From contig CAWJIB010000009.1 in NCBI GenBank assembly GCA_963842835.1, positions 310,001 through 374,000 of the forward strand: 64,000 nt of DNA. Direction: 5' to 3'. A program made the position numbers and the translations under genes. This DNA comes from Roseiarcus sp963842835 (lineage in GTDB: Bacteria; Pseudomonadota; Alphaproteobacteria; Rhizobiales; Beijerinckiaceae). Numbering within the stretch: position 1 is the first letter of the stretch; the number at the start of each line of letters is the position of its first letter. Below are positions 11,161 to 20,627 of this stretch, piece after piece. A model generated the notes under the pieces. That model ran no database searches. It was not told the origin of the DNA and saw only the letters and a list, made by a program, of their open reading frames with translations.

Positions 11161-12564
11161 TCAAGCCGCAACCCTCGTGTGAGCGCGAACGAATTGCGCC
11201 ACCGCCGCCGCATCGTTCGGCAGAATGCTGAATCGCTCTTCGCGCAGATCGATGTCGCGCAGGCGCGCCGGCAAGGCCGGACGCTGGCCGATCGCGCGCG
11301 CGACCGCGTCGGGGAACTTGGCGGGGTGCGCGGTCGCCAGGGCGACCATCGGGGTGACGGGATCGCGCGCCAGCGCGCGCCGCGCCGCGTTCACGCCCAC
11401 CGCAGTATGGGGGTCGATGACGACCCCGCTCGCGCGATACGTCCGGGCGATCTCTTCGGTGCAGGCGTCTTCGTCGACGCGATAGGCGTCGAAATCGCGT
11501 TGGATCACGGCCAGGGGACGCGGCGCGATGACGAATTCTCCGGATTGCTTGAGCCCGTCCATCAGCGCGCGCAAGGCGCCCGCGTCGCGATCGTAGGCCT
11601 CGAACAGCAGCCGCTCGAAATTCGAGGAGACCTGGATGTCCATCGACGGCGATTGCGTCGCCTTGACGCCGAGAGGCTTGTAGACGCCGTTCGCCAACGC
11701 CCGGACGAGAATGTCGTTCTCGTTGGTCGCGATCGCCAGCCGATCGATCGGGAGCCCCATGCGCTCGGCGTAATAGCCGGCCAGAACGTCGCCGAAATTG
11801 CCGGTGGGCACGGCGAAGGAGACGCGCCGATCCGGCGCCCCGAGCGCGACGGCGCTGGTGAAGTAGTAGACGATCTGGGCGAGAATGCGCGCCCAATTGA
11901 TCGAGTTGACGCCAGACAGCTTCATCGCGTCGCGGAAGGCGAGATCGTTGAACAGCGCCTTGACGATCGACTGGCAGTCGTCGAACGTTCCCTCGACCGC
12001 GACGGCGTGGACGTTCGGCTGGTCGACCGTCGTCATCTGGCGGCGCTGGACTTCCGAAACGCGGCCATGCGGATAGAGAATGAAGACATCGGTCTGCGAT
12101 TGTCCGCCGAAGGCCTCGATCGCCGCCGCGCCGGTGTCGCCGGAGGTCGCGCCGAGGATAGTGGCGCGCGTCTGGCGTTGCCGCAGCGTGCGGTTCATCA
12201 GCCGGCCGAGCCATTGCATGGCGAAATCCTTGAACGCCAGCGTCGGCCCGTGGAACAATTCGAGCAGGAAGAGATTGGTGTCGAGCTGGACGAGCGGGGC
12301 GGTGGCCGCGTGACGAAATCCGGCATAGGCGTCTTCGGCAAGGGCCGCGAGCTCGGCGGGGTCCACGTCGTCGCCGACGAAGGGCTGAACCAGGCGCGTC
12401 GCCGCCTGCGCGTAGGGCAGGCCCGCGAGCGCGCGAATTTCGCCGGGCGTCAATCGCGGCGGCGTCAACGGCGTGTAGAGGCCCCCGTCGCGGGCGAGGC
12501 CGGCGAGCATCGCCTCGGAAAAGCCGAGCACTGGCGCCTCGCCGCGCGTGGAAATATAGCGCAC
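11161..12564 (-). CDS. thrC: Threonine synthase
   Basis: This PLP-dependent enzyme of about 467 residues converts O-phosphohomoserine to threonine. The PLP lysine lies in ALAFKDFAMQWLGR, and the phosphate-binding stretch in ILGATSGDTGAAAIEAF. The N-terminus (YISTRGEAP..GFSEAMLAGLARDGGLY) matches the ThrC subfamily used by Gram-negative bacteria. GTG at 12564 was chosen because the family begins at (M/V)RYISTRG and cagg lies a few bases before. The open frame extends about 30 codons further without family character. It forms a transcription unit with the M16 peptidase and the acetyltransferase. Confidence 0.95.
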   Translation of the reverse strand: MRYISTRGEAPVLGFSEAMLAGLARDGGLYTPLTPPRLTPGEIRALAGLPYAQAATRLVQPFVGDDVDPAELAALAEDAYAGFRHAATAPLVQLDTNLFLLELFHGPTLAFKDFAMQWLGRLMNRTLRQRQTRATILGATSGDTGAAAIEAFGGQSQTDVFILYPHGRVSEVQRRQMTTVDQPNVHAVAVEGTFDDCQSIVKALFNDLAFRDAMKLSGVNSINWARILAQIVYYFTSAVALGAPDRRVSFAVPTGNFGDVLAGYYAERMGLPIDRLAIATNENDILVRALANGVYKPLGVKATQSPSMDIQVSSNFERLLFEAYDRDAGALRALMDGLKQSGEFVIAPRPLAVIQRDFDAYRVDEDACTEEIARTYRASGVVIDPHTAVGVNAARRALARDPVTPMVALATAHPAKFPDAVARAIGQRPALPARLRDIDLREERFSILPNDAAAVAQFVRAHTRVAA

Positions 12565-12687
12565 GTTACCTGGATTCCCTGGCTTGAGCCTGCGTCGTCT
12601 AGCGCATCTCGCGCCAAAGGTGAAACGAGAACCGGGAAATGTTGGGAAAATTGAGGCCAAACCAAGACGCCGGAGGCCGCCCGCCGC

Positions 12688-13710
12688 CTATTTCCCGATC
12701 CGCGCCTCGAGGGCCTCGTAGAGAGCGTTCTTGGCGTCGAACACCTGCTCGAGGGCGACGACGCTGACACGCTCGGCGCCTTGAGCGAGCAGCCAGTCGG
12801 CCAGATCGGCCGCCTTGGACCGCGCGCAATGCAGTGCGACGAAGCCGTGCGGATCGTCTTCCTCGCCGAAGGCCGGCGCCGCATCGAATAGGGCGCAGGC
12901 CCTTTCGACGACGACATGGGCGGGCGTGGGCAGCCGCGTGCGGATTTCGCGCGACTTTCGCGCGTCCTCCGTCGCGGCGATGCGCATGAGGATCGCCCGC
13001 GCGGCGGCGCGCGCGTTCGGCGTCCAGCGCGCTTGCGGCGAGGCGACCAGCATCGCCTGCGAGCGCAGAATGACGCCGTCGTCGAGCGTTTTCAGCGCAT
13101 TGGCGGCGAGCGTGGCGCCGGTGGTGGTGATGTCGACGATCAGCTCCGCCGCGCCGGCCGCGGGCGCGCCTTCGGTCGCGCCCAAACTTTCGACGATGCG
13201 ATAATCGGCGACGCCGTGCCGGGCGAAGAACCGGCGCGTCAGATTGACGTATTTGGTCGCCACGCGCATGCGCTCGCCGCGCCGGGCGCGATAGCTCGCC
13301 GCGACGTCTTCGAGATCGGCCATCGTGCGCACGTCGATCCAGGCCTGCGGCGCGGCTACGACGACATTGGCGCGCCCGAAGCCCAGCGGAGCGAGTAGCG
13401 TCAGGCGCTCGTCGGCGTCGGCGACCTTTTCGCGCACGAGGTCCTCGCCGGTGACGCCGAAATGGGCGGCGCCGGCGGCGAGCTGGCCGACGATCTCGGA
13501 AGCCGAGAGATAGGCGACTTCCACGCCCGGCAGATCGGCGATGGCGCCGCGATAGTCGCGGGCGCCGCGTCCTTGCACGAATTCCAGTCCGGCGCGGGCG
13601 AAAAACGCTGCGGCGTTTTCCTGAAGCCGCCCCTTGGACGGCACGGCGAGGACGAGCGGCGTCTCTGCGGCGCTTTCAGTCTTGGCGGCGCTTTCAGCCT
13701 CGGCGGTCAT
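12688..13710 (-). CDS. hisG: ATP phosphoribosyltransferase, catalytic subunit with C-terminal ACT-like domain
   Basis: This 340-residue protein carries out the first step of histidine synthesis, joining ATP and PRPP. The catalytic domain shows LAVPSKGRLQEN at the N-terminus, and the PRPP loop ELIVDITTTGATLAAN near residue 180. After it comes a stretch of about 100 residues ending VVERACALFDAAP..FVALHCARSKAADLADWLLAQGAERVSVV, which looks like the regulatory ACT-like domain of long-form HisG. Long HisG normally works alone, yet a hisZ gene precedes this one with an ATGA overlap. The start at 13710 lies inside the hisZ stop. Confidence 0.92.
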   Translation of the reverse strand: MTAEAESAAKTESAAETPLVLAVPSKGRLQENAAAFFARAGLEFVQGRGARDYRGAIADLPGVEVAYLSASEIVGQLAAGAAHFGVTGEDLVREKVADADERLTLLAPLGFGRANVVVAAPQAWIDVRTMADLEDVAASYRARRGERMRVATKYVNLTRRFFARHGVADYRIVESLGATEGAPAAGAAELIVDITTTGATLAANALKTLDDGVILRSQAMLVASPQARWTPNARAAARAILMRIAATEDARKSREIRTRLPTPAHVVVERACALFDAAPAFGEEDDPHGFVALHCARSKAADLADWLLAQGAERVSVVALEQVFDAKNALYEALEARIGK

Positions 13711-14813
13711 GCGCGCGCTCCTGAGGACGGCAAACGGTCGATCCATACGGCGGCGCCGACCGCGGGGACGTCGCTCGCGGCGCCGAGGCGGCGCGCCAGA
13801 CCGTCGTAGCGCCCGCCGCCGACCGCCGGTTTGGCGTCCGGCCGGGCCGCGTCGACCGCCTCGAAGACGAAGCCGGTGTAATAGTCGAGGTCGCGCACGA
13901 AGGCGGCGGAGAAGTCGAACGTCTCGATCGGCATGCCGCGCGCGGCCAGGAAGCCCGCGCGCTGATCGAACGAATCGAGCGCGCCGCCGAAATCGAGCCG
14001 CGCGTCGGCCGCCAATTGCCGGAGCTGGCGCGAGGCCGAGTCGGGATCGCCGGAAATCGCGAGAAAGCGGCGCAGGACGGCCTGCTGTTCCGCGCTGACA
14101 TGGGCCTGCGAGCGCGCCGCCGCCTGCTCGAGGAAGCGATCGGCGATTTCGCCGGCGCTGCGCCCGCCGACCGCGGCGATGCCGGCGATGGCGAGCAAGT
14201 CCTCGACGAGCGCCTTGGCGCCGGCGTGATCGGCGCTCTCAAGCGCCGCCAGAACGCCGGATTGGGCGAGCGCGCCCTGTCCATTGCCGCCCAGAATCGT
14301 CTCCAGGGCGCGACCGCGCGCCAGGCCGCGCCGCACTCGCCGCAGCCAGACGTCCGGCAGGTCGAGCGCGGCGAGCGCGCTGTCGAACAGGCGCGCGTCG
14401 CCCAGGCGCACCTTCAACGGCCCCGCGCCGGCCAGTTCGGCGGCCTCCAACGCCAGCGCGAAAATCTCGGCGTCGGCGGCCTCGACGTCCTGGCGGCCGT
14501 AGCTTTCGAGTCCGGTCTGGGTCATCTCGCCGCTTTGTCCGGCGCGGGCGCGAAAGACCGGGCCGAGATAGGCGTATTGCGCCTGCCGGCCCGCCTGGGA
14601 GGAGGCGAGATAGGCCAGGCACACCGGAACCGTGTAGTCGGGGCGCAGGCACAATTCGGCGCCCGAGGCGTCGGTGGTCAGGTAAAGGCGGCCGCGAATG
14701 TCCTCGCCGGACATGTCGAGAAAGACCGAAGCTGGCTGCAGCACCGGCGGCTCGAGGCGGGTAAATCCGGAGGCCAGGAAATGTTCGAGCGCCCGCCTGC
14801 CCGCGTCGGGCAT
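13707..14813 (-). CDS. hisZ: ATP phosphoribosyltransferase regulatory subunit (HisRS-like)
   Basis: This protein of about 368 residues is a catalytically inactive histidyl-tRNA synthetase paralogue that binds and activates HisG. Class II synthetase motifs are visible: motif 2 region YLTTDASGAELCLRPDYTVP, YAYLGPVFRARAGQSGEMTQ, and the glycine-rich motif 3 region AVGGGRYDGLARRLG. ATG at 14813 has gaagg 5 bases upstream. A TTG at 14867 preceded by agagg is an alternative giving 18 more residues. It is translationally coupled to hisG and divergent from the MscS-type channel gene. Confidence 0.92.
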   Translation of the reverse strand: MPDAGRRALEHFLASGFTRLEPPVLQPASVFLDMSGEDIRGRLYLTTDASGAELCLRPDYTVPVCLAYLASSQAGRQAQYAYLGPVFRARAGQSGEMTQTGLESYGRQDVEAADAEIFALALEAAELAGAGPLKVRLGDARLFDSALAALDLPDVWLRRVRRGLARGRALETILGGNGQGALAQSGVLAALESADHAGAKALVEDLLAIAGIAAVGGRSAGEIADRFLEQAAARSQAHVSAEQQAVLRRFLAISGDPDSASRQLRQLAADARLDFGGALDSFDQRAGFLAARGMPIETFDFSAAFVRDLDYYTGFVFEAVDAARPDAKPAVGGGRYDGLARRLGAASDVPAVGAAVWIDRLPSSGARA

Positions 14814-15000
14814 GGAGCCTTCGGGGTTGGGCGCCTCGGCCGTCTGGGCTGGCGGGATCAGGTTCAAGACATTTTCCTCTATTTCGAGGCATCCTTTAAC
14901 AAAGCCGCGCGGCGGGCGCAGCCCTTTTCCCGCTCCAAGGTGAACGGACCGCCAGTTCATTTGCGATTCGCCGTTGCGGCCACAGGGAGGCCATGGTCGG

Positions 15001-17358
15001 ATGCGAGGGAAGCGCCGTCGCCGCCGAATCATCTCCCCGGGGAGCCGTTTGTCCGTCCTCCGCGCCTTTCGATTGCTCCTTCTGGCGCTGCTGATCGCGT
15101 CGGCGCCGCCCGCGCGCGCGGCCGCAGAGGACACGACGCGCCAGACGCTCGAATCCGTGCGCACGGCGCTTGCCGAGATCGATTCCGAATTGAAGGCCGA
15201 CAATCTCTCCGACGCCGACCTGGTGCGGTTGCGCGCCGAAGGCGATCCGCTCGCCGCCGAGTTGCAGGGGGTGATCACCGAACTCTCGCCGCGCCTCGAG
15301 GCGTCGGGGAAGCGGCTCGCCGAATTGACGCCCAAGTCCAAGGACGTCGTATTAAGCGATTCGGCGAGCGCGGAACTGGCCGCCGAACGGCAAAAACACG
15401 ACGCGCTCGACGCCGACGTGCGTTCCGCGCGCGCGATGTTGCTGCAGATCGACGACGACAACGCGCGAATCGGCGCGGCGCGGCGCGACCTCTTCGCGCG
15501 CGAAACCTTCGCTCGCTCTTCGAGCGTCCTCAGTCCGCTGCTCTGGACGGGGGTGGCGCGCGAAGCTCCCGGGGACGTGGGCGCGGTCCGGGCCTTGCTC
15601 GGCGATTGGCTTCGTGGCCTGGCGGCGCGCATCACCGGCGCGCAGGCGCTCGGCCTTCTCGCGGTCGCGCTGGCGATCGCGGCGCTGTGGGCGCCGCTGC
15701 AATGGATCGCCGGGCGCGTGATCGCGCGCGATCCCGATGCTGCGGCGCCCAGCCGCCTGCGCCGGGCGCTGGCCGCCGCCTGGACGATCGTGGTGCTCGC
15801 CGCTCTGCCGCTGCTGGCGCTGGCGGCCCTCGTTTACGCGCTCGACGTCTTCGACATTTCCGATCCGCGGCTGCAAGGCGCGCTCGACGCGCTGCTCGAC
15901 GGACTTCGCCTGACCATATTGAGCAACGCCCTCGGGCGCGGGCTGCTGGCGCCGGGGCTTGCGAACTGGCGCCTGCTCGATCATCTCAGCGACCGCGTCG
16001 CCGCGCTGCTGCTTCACCTATGGCTCTCCGTTGCGGCGATCCTGGCGGCCGAGCGGCTGCTGGAGCCCGCCGCGGACGCCGTCGCCTCGCTCAACATCGC
16101 CGTGGCCGCGCGCGCCGTCGGCGCCGCCATTGTCGCGATTCTCATGGCGCGCACGCTGCGGCTCATCGCCGCGCCGGCCCCCGCCGCATTGCCCGGCGCG
16201 GCGCCGCGCGAACCCTGGGCGCCCGCGCGCACCCTCGCCTGGGCTCTCGTCGCGCTCATTCTCGGCGCGGCGCTCGCCGGCTACATCGCCTTCGCGACCT
16301 TTCTGGTCAATCAGACGATGTTCGTCGCCATGCTCGCGACCACGCTCTATCTCGTCGACGTCATCGTGCAGGAGGGCGCCGAGGAGTTGCTGCGCCCGGG
16401 CGCCGCGATGGGCCGCGGCCTGATGACGATGATCGGCTTGCGGCGCGACGGGCTCGAACAGATCGTCGTGCTCGTCCAGGGCCTCGCGCGGCTTGCGATC
16501 ATCGTGGCCGCGATCGCGCTGATCCTCGGACCCTGGAGCGTCTCCCAGGATCTGGCGTCGACGCTTCGCGCGGCCTATTTCGGCACGAAGATCGGCGGCG
16601 TGACGCTCTCCCTTTCCTCGCTGATCGTCGCCGCGGCCGTGCTCGTCGTCGGCGTGCTGGCGACGCGCGCGATCCAGAATTGGCTCGGCGCCCGCTATCT
16701 CCCGCACACGCGGCTCGACGCTGGCGTCAGCAATTCCATCCGCACGATCGTCGGCTATATCGGCGTCCTCATCGCGCTGCTGATGAGCGGCTCGCAGCTC
16801 GGCCTCGACTTCCAGAAACTGGCGATCGTCGCCGGCGCGTTGTCCCTCGGCATCGGCTTCGGCCTGCAGTCGATCGTCAATAATTTCGTCTCCGGCCTCA
16901 TTCTGCTGTGGGAGCGCGGCATCCGGGTCGGCGACTGGGTGGTGGTCGGCGCCGAGCAGGGCTTCGTCAGGCGCATCAACGCGCGCGCGACCGAAATAGA
17001 AACCTTCGATCGCGGCACGCTCATCGTGCCCAATGCGACGCTGGTCAGCGGCGCGGTGAAGAACTGGATGCACGCCGACCGCACCGGGCGCATCATCGTC
17101 GCGGTGAACGTCGCCTACGAGAGCGACCCGGAAGTCGTGCGCGAACTCCTCATCGCCGCCGCGAAGGCGCAGGACCAGGTGTCGTCGATCCCGGCGCCGC
17201 TGGTGCTGTTCCATGAATTCGGCGACTGGGCGCTGAAGTTCCAGCTGATCTGCTTCGTCGACGACATCGTGATGTCGGAGCGCGTGCGTAGCGAAATGAA
17301 CTTCGATATTTTCCGCCGCATGCGCGAGGCGGGGCTCCGAGTGCCGTATCCGAAGTGA
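15001..17358 (+). CDS. Large MscS-family mechanosensitive channel with DUF3772 periplasmic domain
   Basis: This protein of about 785 residues should release solutes from the cell under hypo-osmotic shock. The order is: signal peptide (about 1-40, ending PPARAAA), a periplasmic helical DUF3772 region (50-200), some ten membrane helices (210-600), then the MscS pore and beta domain (LAIVAGALSLGIGFGLQSIV; LLWERGIRVGDWVVVG; ETFDRGTLIVPNATLVSG). The layout is that of KefA/MscK-like and YbdG-sized channels. ATG at 15001 is the first ATG, with ggagg 10 bases before. It is a single gene transcribed away from hisZ. Confidence 0.88.
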   Translation: MRGKRRRRRIISPGSRLSVLRAFRLLLLALLIASAPPARAAAEDTTRQTLESVRTALAEIDSELKADNLSDADLVRLRAEGDPLAAELQGVITELSPRLEASGKRLAELTPKSKDVVLSDSASAELAAERQKHDALDADVRSARAMLLQIDDDNARIGAARRDLFARETFARSSSVLSPLLWTGVAREAPGDVGAVRALLGDWLRGLAARITGAQALGLLAVALAIAALWAPLQWIAGRVIARDPDAAAPSRLRRALAAAWTIVVLAALPLLALAALVYALDVFDISDPRLQGALDALLDGLRLTILSNALGRGLLAPGLANWRLLDHLSDRVAALLLHLWLSVAAILAAERLLEPAADAVASLNIAVAARAVGAAIVAILMARTLRLIAAPAPAALPGAAPREPWAPARTLAWALVALILGAALAGYIAFATFLVNQTMFVAMLATTLYLVDVIVQEGAEELLRPGAAMGRGLMTMIGLRRDGLEQIVVLVQGLARLAIIVAAIALILGPWSVSQDLASTLRAAYFGTKIGGVTLSLSSLIVAAAVLVVGVLATRAIQNWLGARYLPHTRLDAGVSNSIRTIVGYIGVLIALLMSGSQLGLDFQKLAIVAGALSLGIGFGLQSIVNNFVSGLILLWERGIRVGDWVVVGAEQGFVRRINARATEIETFDRGTLIVPNATLVSGAVKNWMHADRTGRIIVAVNVAYESDPEVVRELLIAAAKAQDQVSSIPAPLVLFHEFGDWALKFQLICFVDDIVMSERVRSEMNFDIFRRMREAGLRVPYPK

Positions 17359-17383
17359 CGCGGCGATGCGCCGGCCTCGCTGA

Positions 17384-17602
17384 CGCCAAGCCTTCGCGCT
17401 CGCCGATCTCCACAGGGACGGGGTCGCGCGCGAAGCCTGCGTCAATACCATGCGCGCGCAAAAGGTGGAGATGAGCGATCTGCTGCCCGGCTTCGTGCGC
17501 GCCGAGCAGGGCGGCGTCGTGCGCCTGGCCGAACTGCAGGGCCTACGCCTACCTCAGGCCGTGAACGTCCCAAGGCGATCGGCCGAAAGCGTCAGAGAAT
17601 GA
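17384..17602 (+). pseudogene. Short coding-like remnant converging on hslU (unidentified)
   Basis: An open frame follows the stop at 17381 and ends at 17602. It encodes a plausible protein tail (QAFALADLHRDGVAREACV, then MSDLLPGFVRAEQGG). The only ATGs are internal (17450). I do not recognise a family. It overlaps the end of hslU by 11 bases on the other strand. It may be the 3-prime end of a decayed gene, or chance coding potential in GC-rich DNA. Confidence 0.3.
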
Positions 17603-18899
17603 ACCGGCTCAAATCCGCGTTGTCCGCCAAATCCCCCACATGGGCCTCGACATAGGCGGCGTCGATGGCGATCTCCTCGCCCGAGCGGTCGGGGGCGGTG
17701 AAACTCACTTCGTCGAGCACGCGCTCCATCACCGTCTGCAGGCGCCGGGCGCCGATGTTCTCGACGCTGGCGTTGACCTTGGCGGCGACGCGCGCGATCG
17801 CCGCGATCGCGTCGTCGGCGAAAGTGAGCCTCACGCCCTCGGCGCCGAGCAGCGCGGCGTATTGCTTGATGAGGCTCGCCTCGGGCTCGGTGAGGATGCG
17901 CTTGAAATCGTCTTCGGTCAGCGTCGCCAGTTCGACGCGGATTGGCAGGCGTCCCTGCAATTCGGGAAGCAGGTCGGAGGGCCTGGAAACGTGGAAGGCG
18001 CCCGAGGCGATGAACAGGATGTGGTCGGTGTTGACCGCGCCGTGCTTGGTCGAGACGCTCGTGCCCTCGATCAGCGGCAGGAGATCGCGCTGCACGCCCT
18101 CGCGCGAAACGTCGGCGCCGCCGCGCCCGTCGTGCGCGCAGATCTTGTCGATCTCGTCGAGGAAGACGATGCCGTTGCTCTCGACTTCGTGGATCGCCTC
18201 GCGCACGACCTGATCCTGGTCGAGCAGCTTTTCCGCCTCGGCGGCCACCAGCGGCTCGTGCGCGTCGCGCACATTCATGCGCTTGGGCTTGGTGCGCTGT
18301 CCGAAGCCCTTGCCGAGAATATCGGAAAGGTTGATTGCGCCGACCGAAGCGCCCGGCATGTTCGGCAGTTCGAACATCGGCATGCCGCCGCCCCCCTGCG
18401 GCAGCTCGATCTCGACCTCCTTGTCGTCGAGTTCGCCCGCGCGCAATTTGCGCCGGAAGGTCTCGCGCGTCGGCGCCGAGGAACTCGCGCCGACCAGCGC
18501 GTCGAGCATCCGCTCCTCGGCGGCGAGCTCCGCCTTGGCCTCGATGTCCTTGCGCTTGCGCTGCTTGACGAGCGTGATGCCGATCTCGACGAGATCGCGC
18601 ACGATCTGCTCGACGTCGCGCCCGACATAGCCGACCTCGGTGAATTTCGTCGCCTCGACCTTGAGGAACGGCGCGCCCGCGAGCTTGGCGAGGCGACGCG
18701 CGATCTCGGTCTTGCCGCAACCGGTCGGCCCGATCATCAGGATGTTCTTGGGCATGACTTCCTCGCGCATCGGCGAGACCAGGCGCAAGCGGCGCCAGCG
18801 GTTGCGCAGCGCGATCGCGACGGCGCGCTTGGCGTCCTTCTGTCCGACGATGAAGCGATCGAGTTCGGAAACGATCTCGCGCGGCGAGAATTCGGTCAT
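17592..18899 (-). CDS. hslU: ATP-dependent protease ATPase subunit HslU
   Basis: This 435-residue AAA+ unfoldase feeds substrates to the HslV peptidase. Walker A reads GPTGCGKTEIARRLA (about residues 58-72) and Walker B GIVFLDEIDKI (about 245). The N-terminus (FSPREIVSELDRFIVGQKDAKRAVAIALRNRWRR), the I-domain insert between the Walker motifs, and the sensor-2 region GARRLQTVMERVLDE are typical. The length is as in the family. hslV lies just upstream with a 4-base gap, so the two form one operon. Confidence 0.97.
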   Translation of the reverse strand: MTEFSPREIVSELDRFIVGQKDAKRAVAIALRNRWRRLRLVSPMREEVMPKNILMIGPTGCGKTEIARRLAKLAGAPFLKVEATKFTEVGYVGRDVEQIVRDLVEIGITLVKQRKRKDIEAKAELAAEERMLDALVGASSSAPTRETFRRKLRAGELDDKEVEIELPQGGGGMPMFELPNMPGASVGAINLSDILGKGFGQRTKPKRMNVRDAHEPLVAAEAEKLLDQDQVVREAIHEVESNGIVFLDEIDKICAHDGRGGADVSREGVQRDLLPLIEGTSVSTKHGAVNTDHILFIASGAFHVSRPSDLLPELQGRLPIRVELATLTEDDFKRILTEPEASLIKQYAALLGAEGVRLTFADDAIAAIARVAAKVNASVENIGARRLQTVMERVLDEVSFTAPDRSGEEIAIDAAYVEAHVGDLADNADLSRFIL

Positions 18900-18903
18900 G
18901 AGG

Positions 18904-19470
18904 TCACAGGCTTTCGAGGACGAGATTGGTGTTGGTGTAGACGCAGATGCCGGCGGCGACGCCCATCGCGCGGCGCACGATTTCCTCCGGGTCGAATTCG
19001 GTCGGCAGCAGCGCGCGCGCGGCGGCGAGCGCGTAATTGCCGCCCGAGCCGATCGCGATCGCCGAGCCGTTGGCGTCGCCTTCGGGCTCCAATACGTCGC
19101 CGGAGCCGGTCAGCACGAAGCCCACGCCCTTGTCGGCGACCAGCAGCATCGCCTCGAGCCGGCGCAAATAGCGATCCATGCGCCAATCCTTGCCGAGTTC
19201 GACGCAGGCGCGAGGCAATTGTCCGGGATATTGTTCGAGCTTGCTCTCCAGGCGCTCGAACAGGGTCAGCGCATCGGCGGTCGAGCCGGCGAAGCCGGCG
19301 ATGACGTCGCCCTTGGCGAGGCGGCGAACCTTGCGGGCGTTGCCCTTCATCACCGTTTCGCCGACGCTGACTTGGCCGTCCCCGCCGATCACGACCCGGC
19401 CGCCCTTGCGCACCATGAGGATCGTCGTCGCGTGCCAGCCCGGCAGGCGAGCGCCCGTTCTATCGTTCAT
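18904..19470 (-). CDS. hslV: ATP-dependent protease peptidase subunit HslV
   Basis: This 188-residue proteasome-like peptidase forms double hexamer rings with HslU. The processed N-terminal threonine is Thr15 in WHATTILMVRKGGRVV, so 14 residues should be removed on maturation. Conserved GGDGQVSVGETVMK and IAIGSGGNYALAAARAL follow. Heat-shock control is usual for this operon, but I found no clear sigma-32 promoter in the 78 bases before it. Confidence 0.97.
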   Translation of the reverse strand: MNDRTGARLPGWHATTILMVRKGGRVVIGGDGQVSVGETVMKGNARKVRRLAKGDVIAGFAGSTADALTLFERLESKLEQYPGQLPRACVELGKDWRMDRYLRRLEAMLLVADKGVGFVLTGSGDVLEPEGDANGSAIAIGSGGNYALAAARALLPTEFDPEEIVRRAMGVAAGICVYTNTNLVLESL

Positions 19471-19548
19471 GACCTGACTTTCCCTGACGCCGTTCCCGGG
19501 CGAGGCCCCGATTTATGGCCGCCAGGGCGGGAGCGCAAGGAGCGCGGC

Positions 19549-20487
19549 TCAGATCAGCTCGTCAATCCAGATCGGATTGGTCCAGGCGCGCCGGCCCGCC
19601 GCATCGATCGCCACGATGCGAAACCATTTGTCGGCGCCCGCATCCGTAAAGGCCTGGCTCGCGACGTTGGAGAGATCGAAATGCGCGCGCGTGACGTGGC
19701 GCCCGACCTTGGCGAGCGCGCGCGAAGTCCCCGTCAGCAGCGCCACCGAATGGACCGGCGAGCATTCGACCGTGACCTCCGCCGGGCCGATGCTGACGTC
19801 GTGCAGGCGCGGAGCCTGGCTCGAATAGAAATGTCCTGATTTCAGCGCCGCGAGCAGCGCCTCCGGATCGAGGCTTTCCGCCTTCACTTCGACGAAGCCG
19901 CCGAATGCGTCGAGATCGCCGTGGCGAAAATGCGCGTCGTCGACAGCGATCGCCGTCAGGCGCCGCCCCTCGTTGGCCAAATAATCGAGCAGGTGCGAGC
20001 CGTCGCCGCGGTCGGTCTCGACGGCGCAGCCACGGTTGTAGATTTCCACGGCGTGGGCCGCTTCGAGCGCGCGCCCGTCTGCGGGCGTCAGCTGCGACCA
20101 GGAGGGATGGGCGATCGCGACGAAGGCGCCAGCCGCTCGAGCGCGCGCCGCGAGTTTGGGACCGGTTTCGGCGGGGCTAGGCGCAGGAAAATCGAGCGGC
20201 AGGCCGGCGGCGAGAATGTGCCAGAGTTCGCCGACCCCAGTGCAAATCGCATGCAATTCGGCGCCGATCAGGGTGGTGAAATTGTTCGACCGCCAGCGCC
20301 GGGTGTCGGCGATCGGCCAGCCGAACGAAGCGAGAAAATGTTCGGAGAGCTGCAGGAAGTCGTAGCCGGCGCCTTTGTAAGCCTCGACGACCGCCTCCGG
20401 ACTCATCGCGCCGTCGGACAGGTTCGAGTGCGCGTGCAAATTGCCGCGCCAGAATCGGCCGGGCGTCGAGAACGGGGGAATGCGCAT
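19549..20487 (-). CDS. PHP-domain metal-dependent phosphoesterase-like protein
   Basis: This protein of about 312 residues has the N-terminal metal-binding motif NLHAHSNLSDGAMSPEAVVEAY, then DFLQLSEH and a later AIAHPSW, as in PHP (polymerase and histidinol phosphatase) hydrolases. The C-terminal third (after about residue 190) has IAVDDAHFRHGDLDAFGGFV and a beta-rich tail with no motif I can name. The substrate is unknown. ATG at 20487 was chosen because the frame upstream is low-complexity and lacks family character. It stands alone between hslV and the thiolase gene, on the same strand. Confidence 0.75.
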   Translation of the reverse strand: MRIPPFSTPGRFWRGNLHAHSNLSDGAMSPEAVVEAYKGAGYDFLQLSEHFLASFGWPIADTRRWRSNNFTTLIGAELHAICTGVGELWHILAAGLPLDFPAPSPAETGPKLAARARAAGAFVAIAHPSWSQLTPADGRALEAAHAVEIYNRGCAVETDRGDGSHLLDYLANEGRRLTAIAVDDAHFRHGDLDAFGGFVEVKAESLDPEALLAALKSGHFYSSQAPRLHDVSIGPAEVTVECSPVHSVALLTGTSRALAKVGRHVTRAHFDLSNVASQAFTDAGADKWFRIVAIDAAGRRAWTNPIWIDELI

Positions 20488-20627
20488 GAGGGGCGATCGA
20501 TCTTCCGCTTGGCGTCTCGTGGCCGTCGCAAGATTCGACGGCCGCGCCAGGATCGACGACGGATATGACAATCGCGCGTCGGCGGAACGGTTTGGCGGCG
20601 GCTTCGCCCCGCGCCGCCGAATTGGCC

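Noticed and set aside
11179..12654. Plus-strand open frames opposite thrC
   Set aside because: Antisense shadow; threonine synthase motifs are on the minus strand.
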